From Phycisphaerae bacterium (GTDB lineage Bacteria > Planctomycetota > Phycisphaerae > UBA1845 > Fen-1342): DNA of 64,000 nt. The first letter of the stretch is position 1. Each line of letters begins with the position of its first letter. The position numbers and the translations under genes are program-made. The notes under the pieces are model-generated. The model was given only the letters and a program-made list of their open reading frames with translations, was not told where the DNA came from and did not search any database. Positions 1 through 9,048 of the stretch are shown here, piece by piece. Location: NCBI GenBank assembly GCA_017999985.1, contig JAGNKU010000003.1:62001-126000 (forward strand). The letters are read 5' to 3'.

Positions 1-594
1 CGGGCCGCGCGGCTCGACGATGTCGCGGCGCGGCCGTTCACGCTGCTGATCTATGGCGAGTACCTGGGGCTGGGTGGCGATTACGAACGCGCCGCGGCGG
101 TGGTGCAACAGGCGATCGGCGCCGGTGGGCGCGAGGCGTCGTTCTACAAGTCGCTCGGGTGGGCGCTGCTGGGCTGTGGCCGGGTGGCCGAAGCGCGCGC
201 GGCGTTCGAGCAGGCCGTGCCCGTGGGGCGGCGCGATCCCGACCTGCTGGCGCGGCAGTGCCCGGACCCGACCACGGCGGCGTATTTCCTGGATTTGATA
301 AGCGAGACGGCGTACACCGCGCACTGGGCGGACATTGTGCTGCTCGGCACGCGCTACGCGCCGTTCCCCTGGTTCTACGTAGGGCTGCGGCAGGAACTGG
401 CGGGCGATCTGGCGGCGGCGCGCGCGGCGTATGGCCGGTGTGTCGAGCTGGGACAGCAGCCGCAGTCACACCACACGGCCCACTGGGCCGCGTACCGGCT
501 GGAGCGGCTGTTGGAGCGCGAACCAACGCAGGCAAACGGGAGTCTAACTGGCGGCGGTGTGGCCGCCGAAGCGGGAGTTTCCGAATCTCCGTAG
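1..594 (+). CDS. TPR-repeat protein, C-terminal part
   Basis: The gene enters from outside the window; the frame is open from base 1 and ends at TAG 592-594, giving 197 residues of a C-terminus. Two to three helix-turn-helix pairs of tetratricopeptide type can be seen: a stretch with 'ALLGCGRVAEARAAFEQAV' and, near the end, 'LAGDLAAARAAYGRCVELG', each with the small residues and spacing usual for TPRs. TPRs are protein-interaction scaffolds; nothing here shows a catalytic domain. The tail after the last repeat is low in structure. The N-terminus, and so any signal peptide or fused domain, lies outside the window. The next gene follows after about 100 bases on the same strand. Confidence 0.7.
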   Translation, partial: RAARLDDVAARPFTLLIYGEYLGLGGDYERAAAVVQQAIGAGGREASFYKSLGWALLGCGRVAEARAAFEQAVPVGRRDPDLLARQCPDPTTAAYFLDLISETAYTAHWADIVLLGTRYAPFPWFYVGLRQELAGDLAAARAAYGRCVELGQQPQSHHTAHWAAYRLERLLEREPTQANGSLTGGGVAAEAGVSESP

Positions 595-692
595 GCGCAC
601 GCGACCGGCCAGTGTGAGCCGGCGTGCGACGCGGGAACCGACCGCACGGGCCGGGCGCTCTCATTGCGCCCGCAGCAAAGGAGACTGACGGC

Positions 693-1793
693 ATGCGTAC
701 GTATCGAGCGTCAGATTTCGTCTGGATGTGTGTCATGGCGGTGGTGGGCGTGCTGGGGCCGGGCGCGGCGTGGGATGCGCAGCCGCGGCAACCAGTGGCG
801 GCGCGCGGCGCCGCGGTGGAAGTGATCTACTTCCAGAGCTGGTGGGATGAGTCGCCGGGGATCTGGTGCATGGACCCCGACGGGCGCAATAAGACCGCGC
901 TGCCCGCGCACGTGCATGGTGAGCCGAGCAACTTCCTGCACGGCGGGCAGCGCTGGTTTCTTTCCATCCGCGAGGTCGGTGGGGGCTGCTACCCCGACGG
1001 TAGCCCACGCCGCGCGCTGTTCGCCGTGTGCGCCGATGGCCGCGCCGTGCGTCTGACCGCGCCGCCGGACCTCGAGCCGGCCACGGCAACGCCGCACTGG
1101 CTGCGGCACGCCGCGGACGGGCTGATCTCCTGGGTGGCGCGGCGCTGGGACGCGGCCGGCGCGGTGTGTGAAGGCGGAATCTACGTGGCCCGCGTGGATT
1201 TCGACGCGCACGGCGGGGTGCGTGGACTGGTCGAGGAGCCGGTGGCGCCGCGTGTGCGGCTGCCGCTGGCGGCTGCGGACTACGGCAGCGACGGGTGGTG
1301 GCGCAGTGCAGCGCCGGACATCCGCTCACATGATTGGGCGCCGGACGGGACCGCCGTCGTATATGACACCCGGGGCGGCGCGCTGCGGATCATGGATCTG
1401 GTGCACGGCGGCGTGAGAACGCTTACGGATGCGCGCGGTCGCTGGCCCGCGTGGTCGCCGGACGGCACGCGGGTCGCATTCGCCGAGTGCGGGCCGCTGA
1501 GCGCGCTGTGCGTGGTGGACGTGGACGGCGGGGCACCGCATATGGTCGGTGGACCGCTGCCGGGGGTGTGGGCGATCCTGCTACGCCCGGTGTGGTCGCC
1601 GACCGGCGCGGCGCTGGCATATCAACGCCTGAGCGATGAGACCGGCGATTTGCATGCGCCCCTGGACATGGATGTCGTGCGCGCCATGCGGGACGGCGGC
1701 GGCACGGCGAACCTGACGGCGGACACGCCGGAGTTTCTGCGGCCGGTGGCGTGGTGCGTGGTGCAGGAGGCGGTCACCGTGACGCGGCGGTGA
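693..1793 (+). CDS. Exported TolB-like beta-propeller (PD40) protein
   Basis: A 366-residue protein. I chose ATG 693 because an AAAGGAG Shine-Dalgarno lies just upstream and the protein then opens with a signal-peptide-like segment ('FVWMCVMAVVGVLGPGAAW'). The body contains repeated strands of the PD40/WD40-like type found in TolB: 'GIWCMDPDGRNKTAL', 'IRSHDWAPDGTAVVYDTRGG', 'GRWPAWSPDGTRVAFAECG' and 'LRPVWSPTGAALAYQRL'. The repeated 'W(A/S)PDGT.(I/V)A' signature is typical of these blades. A periplasmic or surface location is inferred from the signal segment. No lipobox or anchor is visible. The substrate or partner cannot be told; TolB itself is unlikely because there is no Tol-Pal neighbourhood. 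Confidence 0.72.
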   Translation: MRTYRASDFVWMCVMAVVGVLGPGAAWDAQPRQPVAARGAAVEVIYFQSWWDESPGIWCMDPDGRNKTALPAHVHGEPSNFLHGGQRWFLSIREVGGGCYPDGSPRRALFAVCADGRAVRLTAPPDLEPATATPHWLRHAADGLISWVARRWDAAGAVCEGGIYVARVDFDAHGGVRGLVEEPVAPRVRLPLAAADYGSDGWWRSAAPDIRSHDWAPDGTAVVYDTRGGALRIMDLVHGGVRTLTDARGRWPAWSPDGTRVAFAECGPLSALCVVDVDGGAPHMVGGPLPGVWAILLRPVWSPTGAALAYQRLSDETGDLHAPLDMDVVRAMRDGGGTANLTADTPEFLRPVAWCVVQEAVTVTRR

Positions 1794-1813
1794 AGCAGCC
1801 AGCCGCGCGGGCG

Positions 1814-2992
1814 TCAGTACTCGTCCCGCATCCACGGCAGCGGTCCGCCGAAGATCGTGGCGGCCGCGGCGAGTTCGGTCTCCGGCGCAGAGGCGAGCTG
1901 CGCGAGGACCAGGTCCTGCGGTGAAAGAAAGCCGGTGTAGAGCGCAGCCAGGCCGCGTACGTGGAGGTCGAACGTGCCCCGCCCGCCGCGCGTGACCATC
2001 CCCTGCCCGTCGCCGACATGCAGGACCCAGCGCCCATCGTTGGCCGGCAGCAGGTCGTCGTGTACGTGTAGGTGCAGCTCAGCACGGACGCCGGGCGGAT
2101 AGCCGCGGGCCGCGAGGGCGTTGGCCACGTGGACGACGCGCACCATCCACGGGTGGCTGCCGGTGAACTCGTAGGGGGCTTCGGCCAGATGTAGAAGCAT
2201 GGGATCGGCGGGGCTGGAGCGCCACGTCGCGCGGCCACGGACGGTGCGCTCGTCAGCGAGGTATGTGAGCAGGCGACGCGCTGCCGCGGGCGTGCGGGCA
2301 GCCCAGTCGCTGACCCGCAGGTCGTAGCGGCGCGGCGCCGTCGTCTCGGTCAGGACGAAGAGGTAGCCGTCGATCTTGCCGGCGTTGCCGACCACGAACG
2401 CCTGCGTCGTCGCGCCGCGCGGCTGCCGGGCGCGCAGCCAGATCACCGGGCTGCGGTCAAGCTGGCCCGCGGTCCGGCTGGCCCAGTGCGCATACACCGC
2501 CTGCATGCCGGCGTCGTCCTCCAAACGGGCCGGCCGCAGCTCCAGCGCGCGGTCGCGCAGGTCGATGCTGCGCAACGGCAAGCCCACATCGCAGGCGATG
2601 CCGGCGCATTCATATCCCACACGCCGATAGAGCGCGACCGTGGCGGGATAGAGCGTGGACAGCGCCGTTCCGGCGGCGTGCATCTCGGTCAGCACACTGC
2701 GGAGCAGCTCGGTGGCCACGCCGCGCGCCCGGAATTCGGGGGCGACCATGACGGCGGCCAGGCCGGTCATCGGGACGGAGCGCCCGCCGAACCACTGGCC
2801 GAGCGGCAGCAGTACGAGCCCGCCGGCAAGCCGCGAATCACGTCGGATGACGCGCAGATTGGCAATCCCGGCCGCCTCGAAGTAGGTGCGCGAGCGCTCC
2901 GCGGGGATGACAAATGTATCCTGGAGCAGTAGCTCGAGCTGGCGGATTTCGCTTTCATCGACGCAGGGGCCGACCGCGGGGATGGTAGACAC
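1814..2992 (-). CDS. Eis-like GNAT acetyltransferase with C-terminal SCP2-like domain
   Basis: A 392-residue protein. I chose GTG 2992 because AAGGAG lies 7 bases upstream; the open frame continues further but without a ribosome site. The N-terminal half is a GNAT fold: 'MVAPEFRARGVATELLRSVL' (about residues 90-110) carries the R/Q-x-x-G-x-G/A acetyl-CoA loop, followed by 'LYPATVALYRRVGYE'. A second GNAT-like region and a C-terminal segment rich in strands ('LHVHDDLLPANDG', 'FDLHVRGLAALYTGFL') match the three-part layout of the Eis/COG4552 family, in which the last domain resembles sterol carrier protein 2. Eis proteins acetylate amines such as aminoglycosides and use the C-terminal carboxylate in catalysis; here the chain ends in Glu-Tyr. 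The substrate is unknown. A TACAAT -10 box lies at 3029-3034. Confidence 0.75.
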   Translation of the reverse strand: MSTIPAVGPCVDESEIRQLELLLQDTFVIPAERSRTYFEAAGIANLRVIRRDSRLAGGLVLLPLGQWFGGRSVPMTGLAAVMVAPEFRARGVATELLRSVLTEMHAAGTALSTLYPATVALYRRVGYECAGIACDVGLPLRSIDLRDRALELRPARLEDDAGMQAVYAHWASRTAGQLDRSPVIWLRARQPRGATTQAFVVGNAGKIDGYLFVLTETTAPRRYDLRVSDWAARTPAAARRLLTYLADERTVRGRATWRSSPADPMLLHLAEAPYEFTGSHPWMVRVVHVANALAARGYPPGVRAELHLHVHDDLLPANDGRWVLHVGDGQGMVTRGGRGTFDLHVRGLAALYTGFLSPQDLVLAQLASAPETELAAAATIFGGPLPWMRDEY

Positions 2993-3028
2993 GCCGGTAC
3001 TCCTTCGATGTTGAGGCTGGCGGGGTGG

Positions 3029-3034
3029 ATTGTA
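3029..3034 (-). promoter_or_regulatory. -10 box upstream of the Eis-like gene
   Basis: Read on the minus strand this is TACAAT, one base from the sigma-70 consensus, 36 bases before the GTG start at 2992. No convincing -35 box was found, so this is a weak call resting on the hexamer and its position. Confidence 0.35.
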
Positions 3035-3054
3035 GTGGCGGAGGACAGTCGGGC

Positions 3055-6000
3055 CTACGGCTGTGCGGCGTGGACCGGTGCGCTGCGCCGGAAGATGGGC
3101 AGCCAGCGGGCGCGCCAGTATTCCAGCTCGCGCCCGGCGACCTCGTTGGGCTTGGGCAGGATCCACAGCAGGTTCAGGTCGCGATCGAGCGTGACGATAG
3201 TGCGACCGTCCATTCCGTTGGGGCCGAGTACGTCCACGATCCACTGGGGCCGGCTCTGGATATCACGCGCGTCGTACGGCGCGGGGGCGATGTTGCGCAG
3301 CGTGCCACATTCAGCGGGAAGAACCAGACGCCGCTCCGCGCCGGCCGCGGGCCGCGTGTGCACCGTCGGCCCGGGAGCCAGGTCAAGGCACACATACGCG
3401 TACGGCTGGGCGGGCGGCAGGTCCGGGATGCGGGCGGTGTGCGGCGGGCCCACGCCGTCCATGTTCGCCGGATCGAGGACCATCATGACCGCGGTGATGT
3501 CGAAGTGCGCGCGCGGCGCGGGGTCGTCGGGGCGCGGCTCGTCGAAGCCGTCCAGCTTGTTGTTCAGGCCCGCGACCACGAGCGCCGGGCGCGTGTCGTC
3601 GAAGAAACGCGGCTCCACGTACACCTCGTCAAGGTCGCCCTGGTTCCAAAAGGTCGTGCGGACCTCGCCCGTCAGCGCGTTGAGCAGGGAGACGCGGGTC
3701 GGATACTCCAAGGCGTCGGAGGCTACCACGATCAGCTCGTCGCCAGGGACACCATCCACGTTCGCGGCTTTCACGATGTGGCATGTCCACTGGGCGGACG
3801 GGGCGCAGTCGGGCCACTGGTGTTCCGCGCGCAGGTAGCTGGCCCACAACTGGCGTCCGTTGACGTTGAACGCGACGACATTGGCCCCGTCGATTGGGCG
3901 TGCCAGACCCACGACGACGGCTTGGAGACCGGCACCGTCCAGGTCCGCGAGTGTCACGGCGCTCAGGCTGGCGCCAGCGGGGAATTCAAAAAAATCCGCC
4001 CATTCCGTGTTTTCACCCCGCAGTGCGCGGACGACGTTGGCGCGGTCGGGCGCGCGTTCGACGGCGGTGAGAGCGGCCGGCGGGCTGTGCGGCTCCCAGT
4101 CCGTGCATGGTATGGGCTGGCGTTCCTGAAAGATCGGATGCCAGCGACTGACCCAGTACGCCGGGGCCGGGTTAATCGTCTCGCCACTGGAGACAATGAA
4201 GTGGCGCGGCGTCAGGTGGCGATCCATGATGATTGTGCCAGGCCCGGGGTGGTCGCCCGGTCGTTCCAGGGCGACGGCGAACCACGGGCCGGTGTCATCG
4301 TCCGGCGGGCTGGAGCCGGGTTGGACGCCAGCGACCGATACGATCTCCGACAAGCGTGGCGACACCCGGTTGCGGTCCTCCGTGGCCTGGTGCGTGGCGG
4401 CCGGGCTGTAAGGCGCGTCCAGGAAAGCATACGCATAGGGACGCGCCGGCGTGAGGCCCGGCAGTCGGCCGGTTCTGGGGGGGGCCAGCCCGTCCATGTC
4501 GCGTGGATCGAGGATCATGACGACGCTGACGAGATCGAAGTACGTGCAGGGCTCGTCGTCGCCGGGCTCCGGCGTGAAAAACCCGTCGAGCTTGTTGTTC
4601 AAACCGGGGATCATGACGGCGGGGTGCCCCGGGCCGAAGAAGTCGGGCAAGGGCACCAGCGGGCCGATGCCGCCCCAATGCCAGTACGTGGCCCGCAGGT
4701 CCTGCGTCCGCGGATCGATCAGTGTGACGCGCGTCGGGTATTCGTTCGCATCGTTGGCGATGATGAGCAGCTCGTCTCCCGGCACGGCGTCGACGTCGAG
4801 CGCGAGCAGGTCACCGCCGCGCCAACGCGTCGGCGGTCCGCAGTCCGGCCACTGCATGTTCGCCGACAAGTCCAGGTTCCACAGCACGCGGCCCGCGCGG
4901 TCGAAGGCGAACACGGTGTCAGGTGCCGTGGAGTCACTCACGCTGGCGATGACGATCAGGTCTCCGGCCCCGTCACGGTCCAGCAGGCTGACGTCGCCGA
5001 GATACCGCGTCGGGGCGGGGAAGTCGTAGAATGCCTCGGGCGGCGCGGTCGCCCCGTAGCGCGCCAGGATCAGCGTCGGGTCGCGCTCGTCAATCCAGAC
5101 GGCGGTGGGGGCCGCGGTGCGTGGGTACGCCGGCGGGCGACGCTCCAGCGCGCGCAGCGTCTCCCGGCTCCACCACGCGCCGGCGACGAGCAAGACTGCG
5201 GCGACGGCCGCGACTACGCACCGGCGGCGCAGGCGACGCTGCCGTTCGAGCGAGCGCACGCGTGTGTTCGCGTCGAGAGCGGTCAGAACTTCGTTGGCGG
5301 TGGCGAAGCGATCGGCTGGCTGCTTGGCCATCAGCCGCAGCGCCAGGTCCGACAACGCCGGGTCGACATCCGGTCGGAGCCGCCGGGCCACCGTCGGCTC
5401 TTCATACAGGATGCGGTGGATCGTGGCCGTCGGGGAGTCGGCGTGGAACGGCGTGCGGCCGGTCAGCATTTCGTAGAGCACGACGCCGGCAGAGTAGAGA
5501 TCGGCGCGCTGGTCGATCGTTGTCTCGCCGCGCGCCTGCTCCGGGCTCATGTACTCGGGCGTGCCGACCACGGAGGATGCCGTGGTCAGGCGGGTCTGGG
5601 AGGTGTGCATGCGCGCCAGACCGAAGTCGGCGATCTTGGCGAGCGGCAGGGGCGATTGCGCGAGCGCAGGGTCGAGCCGTGCGGCGCCGTCGGTCGCCGG
5701 CAGCGCGAGCAGGATATTCGATGTCTTGATGTCGCGATGAATCAGTAGGATGGCGTGGGCGGCGGCGAGCCCGGCCAGCAATTCGCGGAAGATGCGCCGC
5801 ACGAGTTCGGGCGGCAGGGGCCCGTGACGGCGGAGCACTTCGGCGAGGTTGGTGCCCTCGACGTATTCCATGGCGATGAAGTGCACGCCGCGCGTGTGGC
5901 CGACCGCGTAGACCGTGACGATGTTCGGGTGGTGCAGGGCGGCGGCGGCTTTCGCCTCGCGCTCGAAGCGCAGCAGGGCGGCCTGGTCATCGGCGAGCTC

Positions 6001-6372
6001 GGGCCGCAGGAGCTTGAGGGCGACCGTGCGATTGAGGCTCTCCTCGTACGCCTTGAGCACGATGCCCATGCCGCCCCGGCCGATGTAGCTGACGATCTGG
6101 TAGGCGCCGAGCTCCGCGGCGTAGCGCGGGTCGGACGCGGGCGCGAGCACGCCCTGGGCGAGCAGGTCGCCGATCTGGGCGCCGGGCGGGCGCAACTCGC
6201 GCACCAGCCCGAGGTGGGCCCGCAGCTCATCAGCGAGATCGGGGTGCTGCGCGAGCAGTTCGGCGTCGCTGACGGGCTCGCCACGCGCCCGGCGGTCGAG
6301 ATAGTCGTTGAGGACCTTCCCCACGCGCTCGTCGCGGCTGTCGTCGGGCAGGCTATGCGTCCCCGTAGGCAT
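3055..6372 (-). CDS. Transmembrane Ser/Thr protein kinase with duplicated extracytoplasmic propeller-like sensor
   Basis: A 1105-residue receptor kinase. The Hanks-type domain spans about residues 90-365: glycine loop 'IGRGGMG' (97-103), VALK lysine 120, HRD 212-214, DFG 249-251 and SPE 276-278 in place of APE. Between HRD and DFG there is an insertion of some 20 residues rich in Ala, Pro and Asp. A basic stop-transfer stretch and one membrane helix follow (about 383-401). The remaining 700 residues face the outside and contain two related halves. Each carries FG-GAP/VCBS-like strands, the phrase 'PGDEL(L/I)(I/V)(I/V)A.DA.EYPTRV' and the phrase 'GLNNKLDGF', followed by 'D..(V/M)D(G/P)..PP'. 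The conserved catalytic residues predict an active kinase; the ligand of the sensor is unknown. It lies 20 bases downstream of the EF-G gene on the same strand. Confidence 0.88.
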   Translation of the reverse strand: MPTGTHSLPDDSRDERVGKVLNDYLDRRARGEPVSDAELLAQHPDLADELRAHLGLVRELRPPGAQIGDLLAQGVLAPASDPRYAAELGAYQIVSYIGRGGMGIVLKAYEESLNRTVALKLLRPELADDQAALLRFEREAKAAAALHHPNIVTVYAVGHTRGVHFIAMEYVEGTNLAEVLRRHGPLPPELVRRIFRELLAGLAAAHAILLIHRDIKTSNILLALPATDGAARLDPALAQSPLPLAKIADFGLARMHTSQTRLTTASSVVGTPEYMSPEQARGETTIDQRADLYSAGVVLYEMLTGRTPFHADSPTATIHRILYEEPTVARRLRPDVDPALSDLALRLMAKQPADRFATANEVLTALDANTRVRSLERQRRLRRRCVVAAVAAVLLVAGAWWSRETLRALERRPPAYPRTAAPTAVWIDERDPTLILARYGATAPPEAFYDFPAPTRYLGDVSLLDRDGAGDLIVIASVSDSTAPDTVFAFDRAGRVLWNLDLSANMQWPDCGPPTRWRGGDLLALDVDAVPGDELLIIANDANEYPTRVTLIDPRTQDLRATYWHWGGIGPLVPLPDFFGPGHPAVMIPGLNNKLDGFFTPEPGDDEPCTYFDLVSVVMILDPRDMDGLAPPRTGRLPGLTPARPYAYAFLDAPYSPAATHQATEDRNRVSPRLSEIVSVAGVQPGSSPPDDDTGPWFAVALERPGDHPGPGTIIMDRHLTPRHFIVSSGETINPAPAYWVSRWHPIFQERQPIPCTDWEPHSPPAALTAVERAPDRANVVRALRGENTEWADFFEFPAGASLSAVTLADLDGAGLQAVVVGLARPIDGANVVAFNVNGRQLWASYLRAEHQWPDCAPSAQWTCHIVKAANVDGVPGDELIVVASDALEYPTRVSLLNALTGEVRTTFWNQGDLDEVYVEPRFFDDTRPALVVAGLNNKLDGFDEPRPDDPAPRAHFDITAVMMVLDPANMDGVGPPHTARIPDLPPAQPYAYVCLDLAPGPTVHTRPAAGAERRLVLPAECGTLRNIAPAPYDARDIQSRPQWIVDVLGPNGMDGRTIVTLDRDLNLLWILPKPNEVAGRELEYWRARWLPIFRRSAPVHAAQP

Positions 6373-6392
6373 AGTGTGTCCCGTGCCGGGCG

Positions 6393-8468
6393 CTACATCA
6401 GGCCGAGCACCTGCTGGGCCAGGTTGGTGGGCATCCGCTCATAGCGGCATGGCTCCATCGCGTACGACGCACGTCCCTGTGACAGCGAGCGCAACTGCGT
6501 GGCGTAGCCGAACATCGCCGACAGCGGCGCCTCCGCCGTCACGACGTGGCTGCGCCCCCGCATGGATGTGGCCGTGATCGTCGCGCGGCGCGCCATCAGG
6601 TCGCCGTTGATCGCGCCGTAATACTCTTCCGGCGTAACGACTTCGACTTTCATGATCGGCTCGAGCAGGACCGGACCGGCCTGCTCGACAGCCCGCTGAA
6701 AGGCGATCGCCCCCGCCGTCTCGAATGCGATTTCGGACGAATCTTCGGGGTGCTCCTCGCCGTCAAGCAGGGTGGCCTTGACGTTGATCAGCGGGTAGCC
6801 GCCCAGGTTGCCGCTGTGGCCCGCGTCGCGGACCCCCTGGCTGATGGCCGGGACGAAAGCCGGACGGACGGCGCCGGCGCGCAGCCGGCTCTCGAACTTG
6901 AAGGGCTCCTCGCCGGGTGCCGGTGTAAACGGCTCGACGCGGAGCCGGACCACGGCGTACTGCCCCCGCCCGCCGGTCTGACGGACGAGCCGGCCCTCGG
7001 CTTCCGCCGTCTGGGTGATGGTCTCGCGGTAGGCGACGCGCGGCTTGCCCGTGCGGACGGCCACGTTGAAGTCGCGCTGCAGGCGGTGGCAGACGACCTC
7101 GAGGTGCAGCTCACCCATGCCGGAGATGAGGGTCTGCCCGGTCTCGGCGTCGGTGCGGAACTCGAAGGTCGGATCGCTGCGCGCCAGCATCGCGAGGATG
7201 TTCATGAGCTTGTCGCGATCCGCGGTGGACACCGGCTCGATGGCCATGCTGATGACTGTCTGCGGGAACTCGATGCGCTCGAGCAGAATCTGGCCGCCGC
7301 GCGGGTCGCACAGCGTGTCGCCGGTCTGCGTATCCTTCAGTCCGACGGCGGCGACGATGTCGCCCGCGACGGCCCGCTCGACCTTCTCGCGCCGCTTGGC
7401 GAACATGCGGAAGAGCTGCGGGACGTTTTCCTTCTTCTTGCGGCCGACGTTGAGTACGCGCGAACCGGCTTTCAGCACGCCGGAGTACACGCGGATGAAC
7501 TGTAGATCGCTATGTGTGTCTGCGACGACCTTGAAGACCAGCGCGGCCAGCGGGCCCCCGGGGTCGCACTTGCGCTGGATGACCTTGTCGGGATCGTCCG
7601 GGTCGTGGCCGTCGATCGGCGGCACGTCGAGCGGCGAGGGGAGGTAGTCGCACACCGCGTCGAGCACGGCTTGAACGCCCATGTAACGGAGCGAGGAGCC
7701 GCAGAGCACCGGCTGGCACCGGCGGGCGAGTGTGCCCTTGCGCAGCGCGGCCCGGATCTCGTCGTCGGTGAAGGGCTCGTTTTCGATGTACTTCTGCATC
7801 AGGCCGTCGTCGAACTCAGCGACCTTCTCTTCGAGCAGGTGCCGGAACTCCTGGGCTTCGAGCTGCAGCTCGCCGGGGATGTCCACCACGGTGAACTTGC
7901 GGCCGTCGGCGCTGCCGGTGTAGTCGCAGGCCCGCATGGCGAGCAGGTCGATGTAGCCGCGAAAGGAGCTTTCCTGCCCGATGGGAATCTGAATCGCGAT
8001 CGGATTGCCGTTCAGTCGCGTACGGATCGTCTCAAGGGCGTGATGGAAGTCCGCGCCGGTCTTGTCCATCTTGTTGAGGAAACAGATCCGCGGAACCTTG
8101 TACTTGTCCGCCTGCCGCCAGACCGTCTCGGACTGGGCCTCGACGCCTTCCTTCGCGTCAAACACGACGATCGCGCCGTCCAGGACGCGCAGGCTGCGCT
8201 CCACCTCCGCGGTGAAATCGACGTGCCCGGGCGTGTCGATCAGGTTGACCCGGCAGTCGCGCCATTCAAAAGAGACCGCCGCGCTGTAGATCGTGATGCC
8301 GCGCTGCTGCTCTTCGACGTCGAAATCGGTTACGGTCGTCCCATCGTCCACGTCCCCCATGCGGTGGATCGTGCCGCTGTAGTAGAGCACACGCTCCGTG
8401 GTGGTGGTCTTGCCGGCGTCGATGTGCGCGGCGATGCCGATGTTCCGGATTTTGGATAACTCGTCCAT
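6393..8468 (-). CDS. fusA: Translation elongation factor G (EF-G family)
   Basis: A 691-residue translational GTPase. I chose ATG 8468 because the protein then begins MDELSKIRNIGI, the normal EF-G N-terminus; the open frame upstream is not EF-G-like. G1 is 'AHIDAGKTTTTE' (about 14-25), G2 'QRGITI' in 'EEQQRGITIYSAA', G3 'DTPGHVDF', G4 'NKMDKTGADF'. Domains II-V are all present, ending with 'YAMEPCRYERMP'. EF-G catalyses translocation; paralogues act in ribosome recycling. Several substitutions relative to classic FusA (for example 'IYSAAVSFEW' after the G2 motif) and the absence of rpsL, rpsG or tuf nearby suggest this may be one of several EF-G paralogues, a situation known in Planctomycetota. 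A consensus -10 box lies 67 bases upstream. Confidence 0.92.
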   Translation of the reverse strand: MDELSKIRNIGIAAHIDAGKTTTTERVLYYSGTIHRMGDVDDGTTVTDFDVEEQQRGITIYSAAVSFEWRDCRVNLIDTPGHVDFTAEVERSLRVLDGAIVVFDAKEGVEAQSETVWRQADKYKVPRICFLNKMDKTGADFHHALETIRTRLNGNPIAIQIPIGQESSFRGYIDLLAMRACDYTGSADGRKFTVVDIPGELQLEAQEFRHLLEEKVAEFDDGLMQKYIENEPFTDDEIRAALRKGTLARRCQPVLCGSSLRYMGVQAVLDAVCDYLPSPLDVPPIDGHDPDDPDKVIQRKCDPGGPLAALVFKVVADTHSDLQFIRVYSGVLKAGSRVLNVGRKKKENVPQLFRMFAKRREKVERAVAGDIVAAVGLKDTQTGDTLCDPRGGQILLERIEFPQTVISMAIEPVSTADRDKLMNILAMLARSDPTFEFRTDAETGQTLISGMGELHLEVVCHRLQRDFNVAVRTGKPRVAYRETITQTAEAEGRLVRQTGGRGQYAVVRLRVEPFTPAPGEEPFKFESRLRAGAVRPAFVPAISQGVRDAGHSGNLGGYPLINVKATLLDGEEHPEDSSEIAFETAGAIAFQRAVEQAGPVLLEPIMKVEVVTPEEYYGAINGDLMARRATITATSMRGRSHVVTAEAPLSAMFGYATQLRSLSQGRASYAMEPCRYERMPTNLAQQVLGLM

Positions 8469-8534
8469 GTTCGCACTGCGCGTTGCATGAGCTTTGCACC
8501 GCCGACGGGGCGGACATCGCCGCGCAAAGCAGAG

Positions 8535-8540
8535 ATTATA
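8535..8540 (-). promoter_or_regulatory. -10 box of the EF-G gene
   Basis: On the minus strand this reads TATAAT, a perfect sigma-70 -10 element, placed 67 bases before ATG 8468. A pyrimidine-rich stretch lies about 17 bases further upstream but does not resemble TTGACA, so only the -10 is called. Confidence 0.5.
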
Positions 8541-8600
8541 CGGGATCGGGCAAAAAGGGGGAACGCGCCGGGTTGCCAAGGCGTGGCATGCCGCCCCAGG

Positions 8601-8807
8601 TCAGGATTGCCGCAGATTGAACACCGCGACGACCGCGCCGACCCCCATGACGATCGCCAAGGCGAACACGGCTGGGAAGATGACCTGCTCGCTGACGAAC
8701 GAAAGCTGCGAAATGAATGGGAAGGCGATCAGCCCGAGACTGCCCACCAGGGCGAGGGTTACGCCGGTGAAAGCCCACCGCCGCCGGACGGTGTGGTCCG
8801 ATGTCAT
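8601..8807 (-). CDS. Small two-helix membrane protein, unknown function
   Basis: A 68-residue protein starting at ATG 8807, preceded by GAGGAG seven bases upstream, which decides the start within a longer open frame. A short basic N-terminus ('HTVRRRW') is followed by two hydrophobic helices (about 12-32 and 42-63) and the chain ends NLRQS. I do not recognise the family. The good ribosome site and membrane character argue for a real gene. It is divergent from the RarD-type permease and lies 130 bases upstream of EF-G on the same strand. Confidence 0.6.
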   Translation of the reverse strand: MTSDHTVRRRWAFTGVTLALVGSLGLIAFPFISQLSFVSEQVIFPAVFALAIVMGVGAVVAVFNLRQS

Positions 8808-9013
8808 CGGGTCTCTCCTCATGGTCGGCCTCGCCCCGGGCTGGGACTGTGCCTGCGGCCCCCCCGGACCGCAGACGACCAGCCTACCCGGGTGGGGACG
8901 TGCCTGTGCCAATCTCGACTTTATTCGCAGGTTACCAGCCCTTATTCGCGGGCGGCGATTACAAGTTGCGGGCCAGATTGGAACCGCGCGGCGCACGGCG
9001 CGCCCGGGTGCTG

Positions 9014-9041
9014 CTGACGGCCTTGACCGCGCGGCTATGAT
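9014..9041 (+). promoter_or_regulatory. Promoter of the RarD-like gene, possibly leaderless
   Basis: CTGACG (9014-9019), 16-base spacer, TATGAT (9036-9041). The -10 box ends 7 bases before ATG 9049, which would place the transcript start at or next to the start codon. No Shine-Dalgarno is visible, consistent with a leaderless mRNA. Confidence 0.45.
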
Positions 9042-9048
9042 CAGCACT

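Noticed and set aside
1814..3244. Longer start for the Eis-like acetyltransferase
   Set aside because: The extra 84 residues overlap the 3' end of the kinase gene on the same strand and have no ribosome site, while GTG 2992 has AAGGAG.
3025..5748. 907-residue plus-strand open frame
   Set aside because: It is antisense to the kinase gene, is extremely rich in Arg, Gly and Asp, and shows no domain; it is a by-product of high GC and codon bias.
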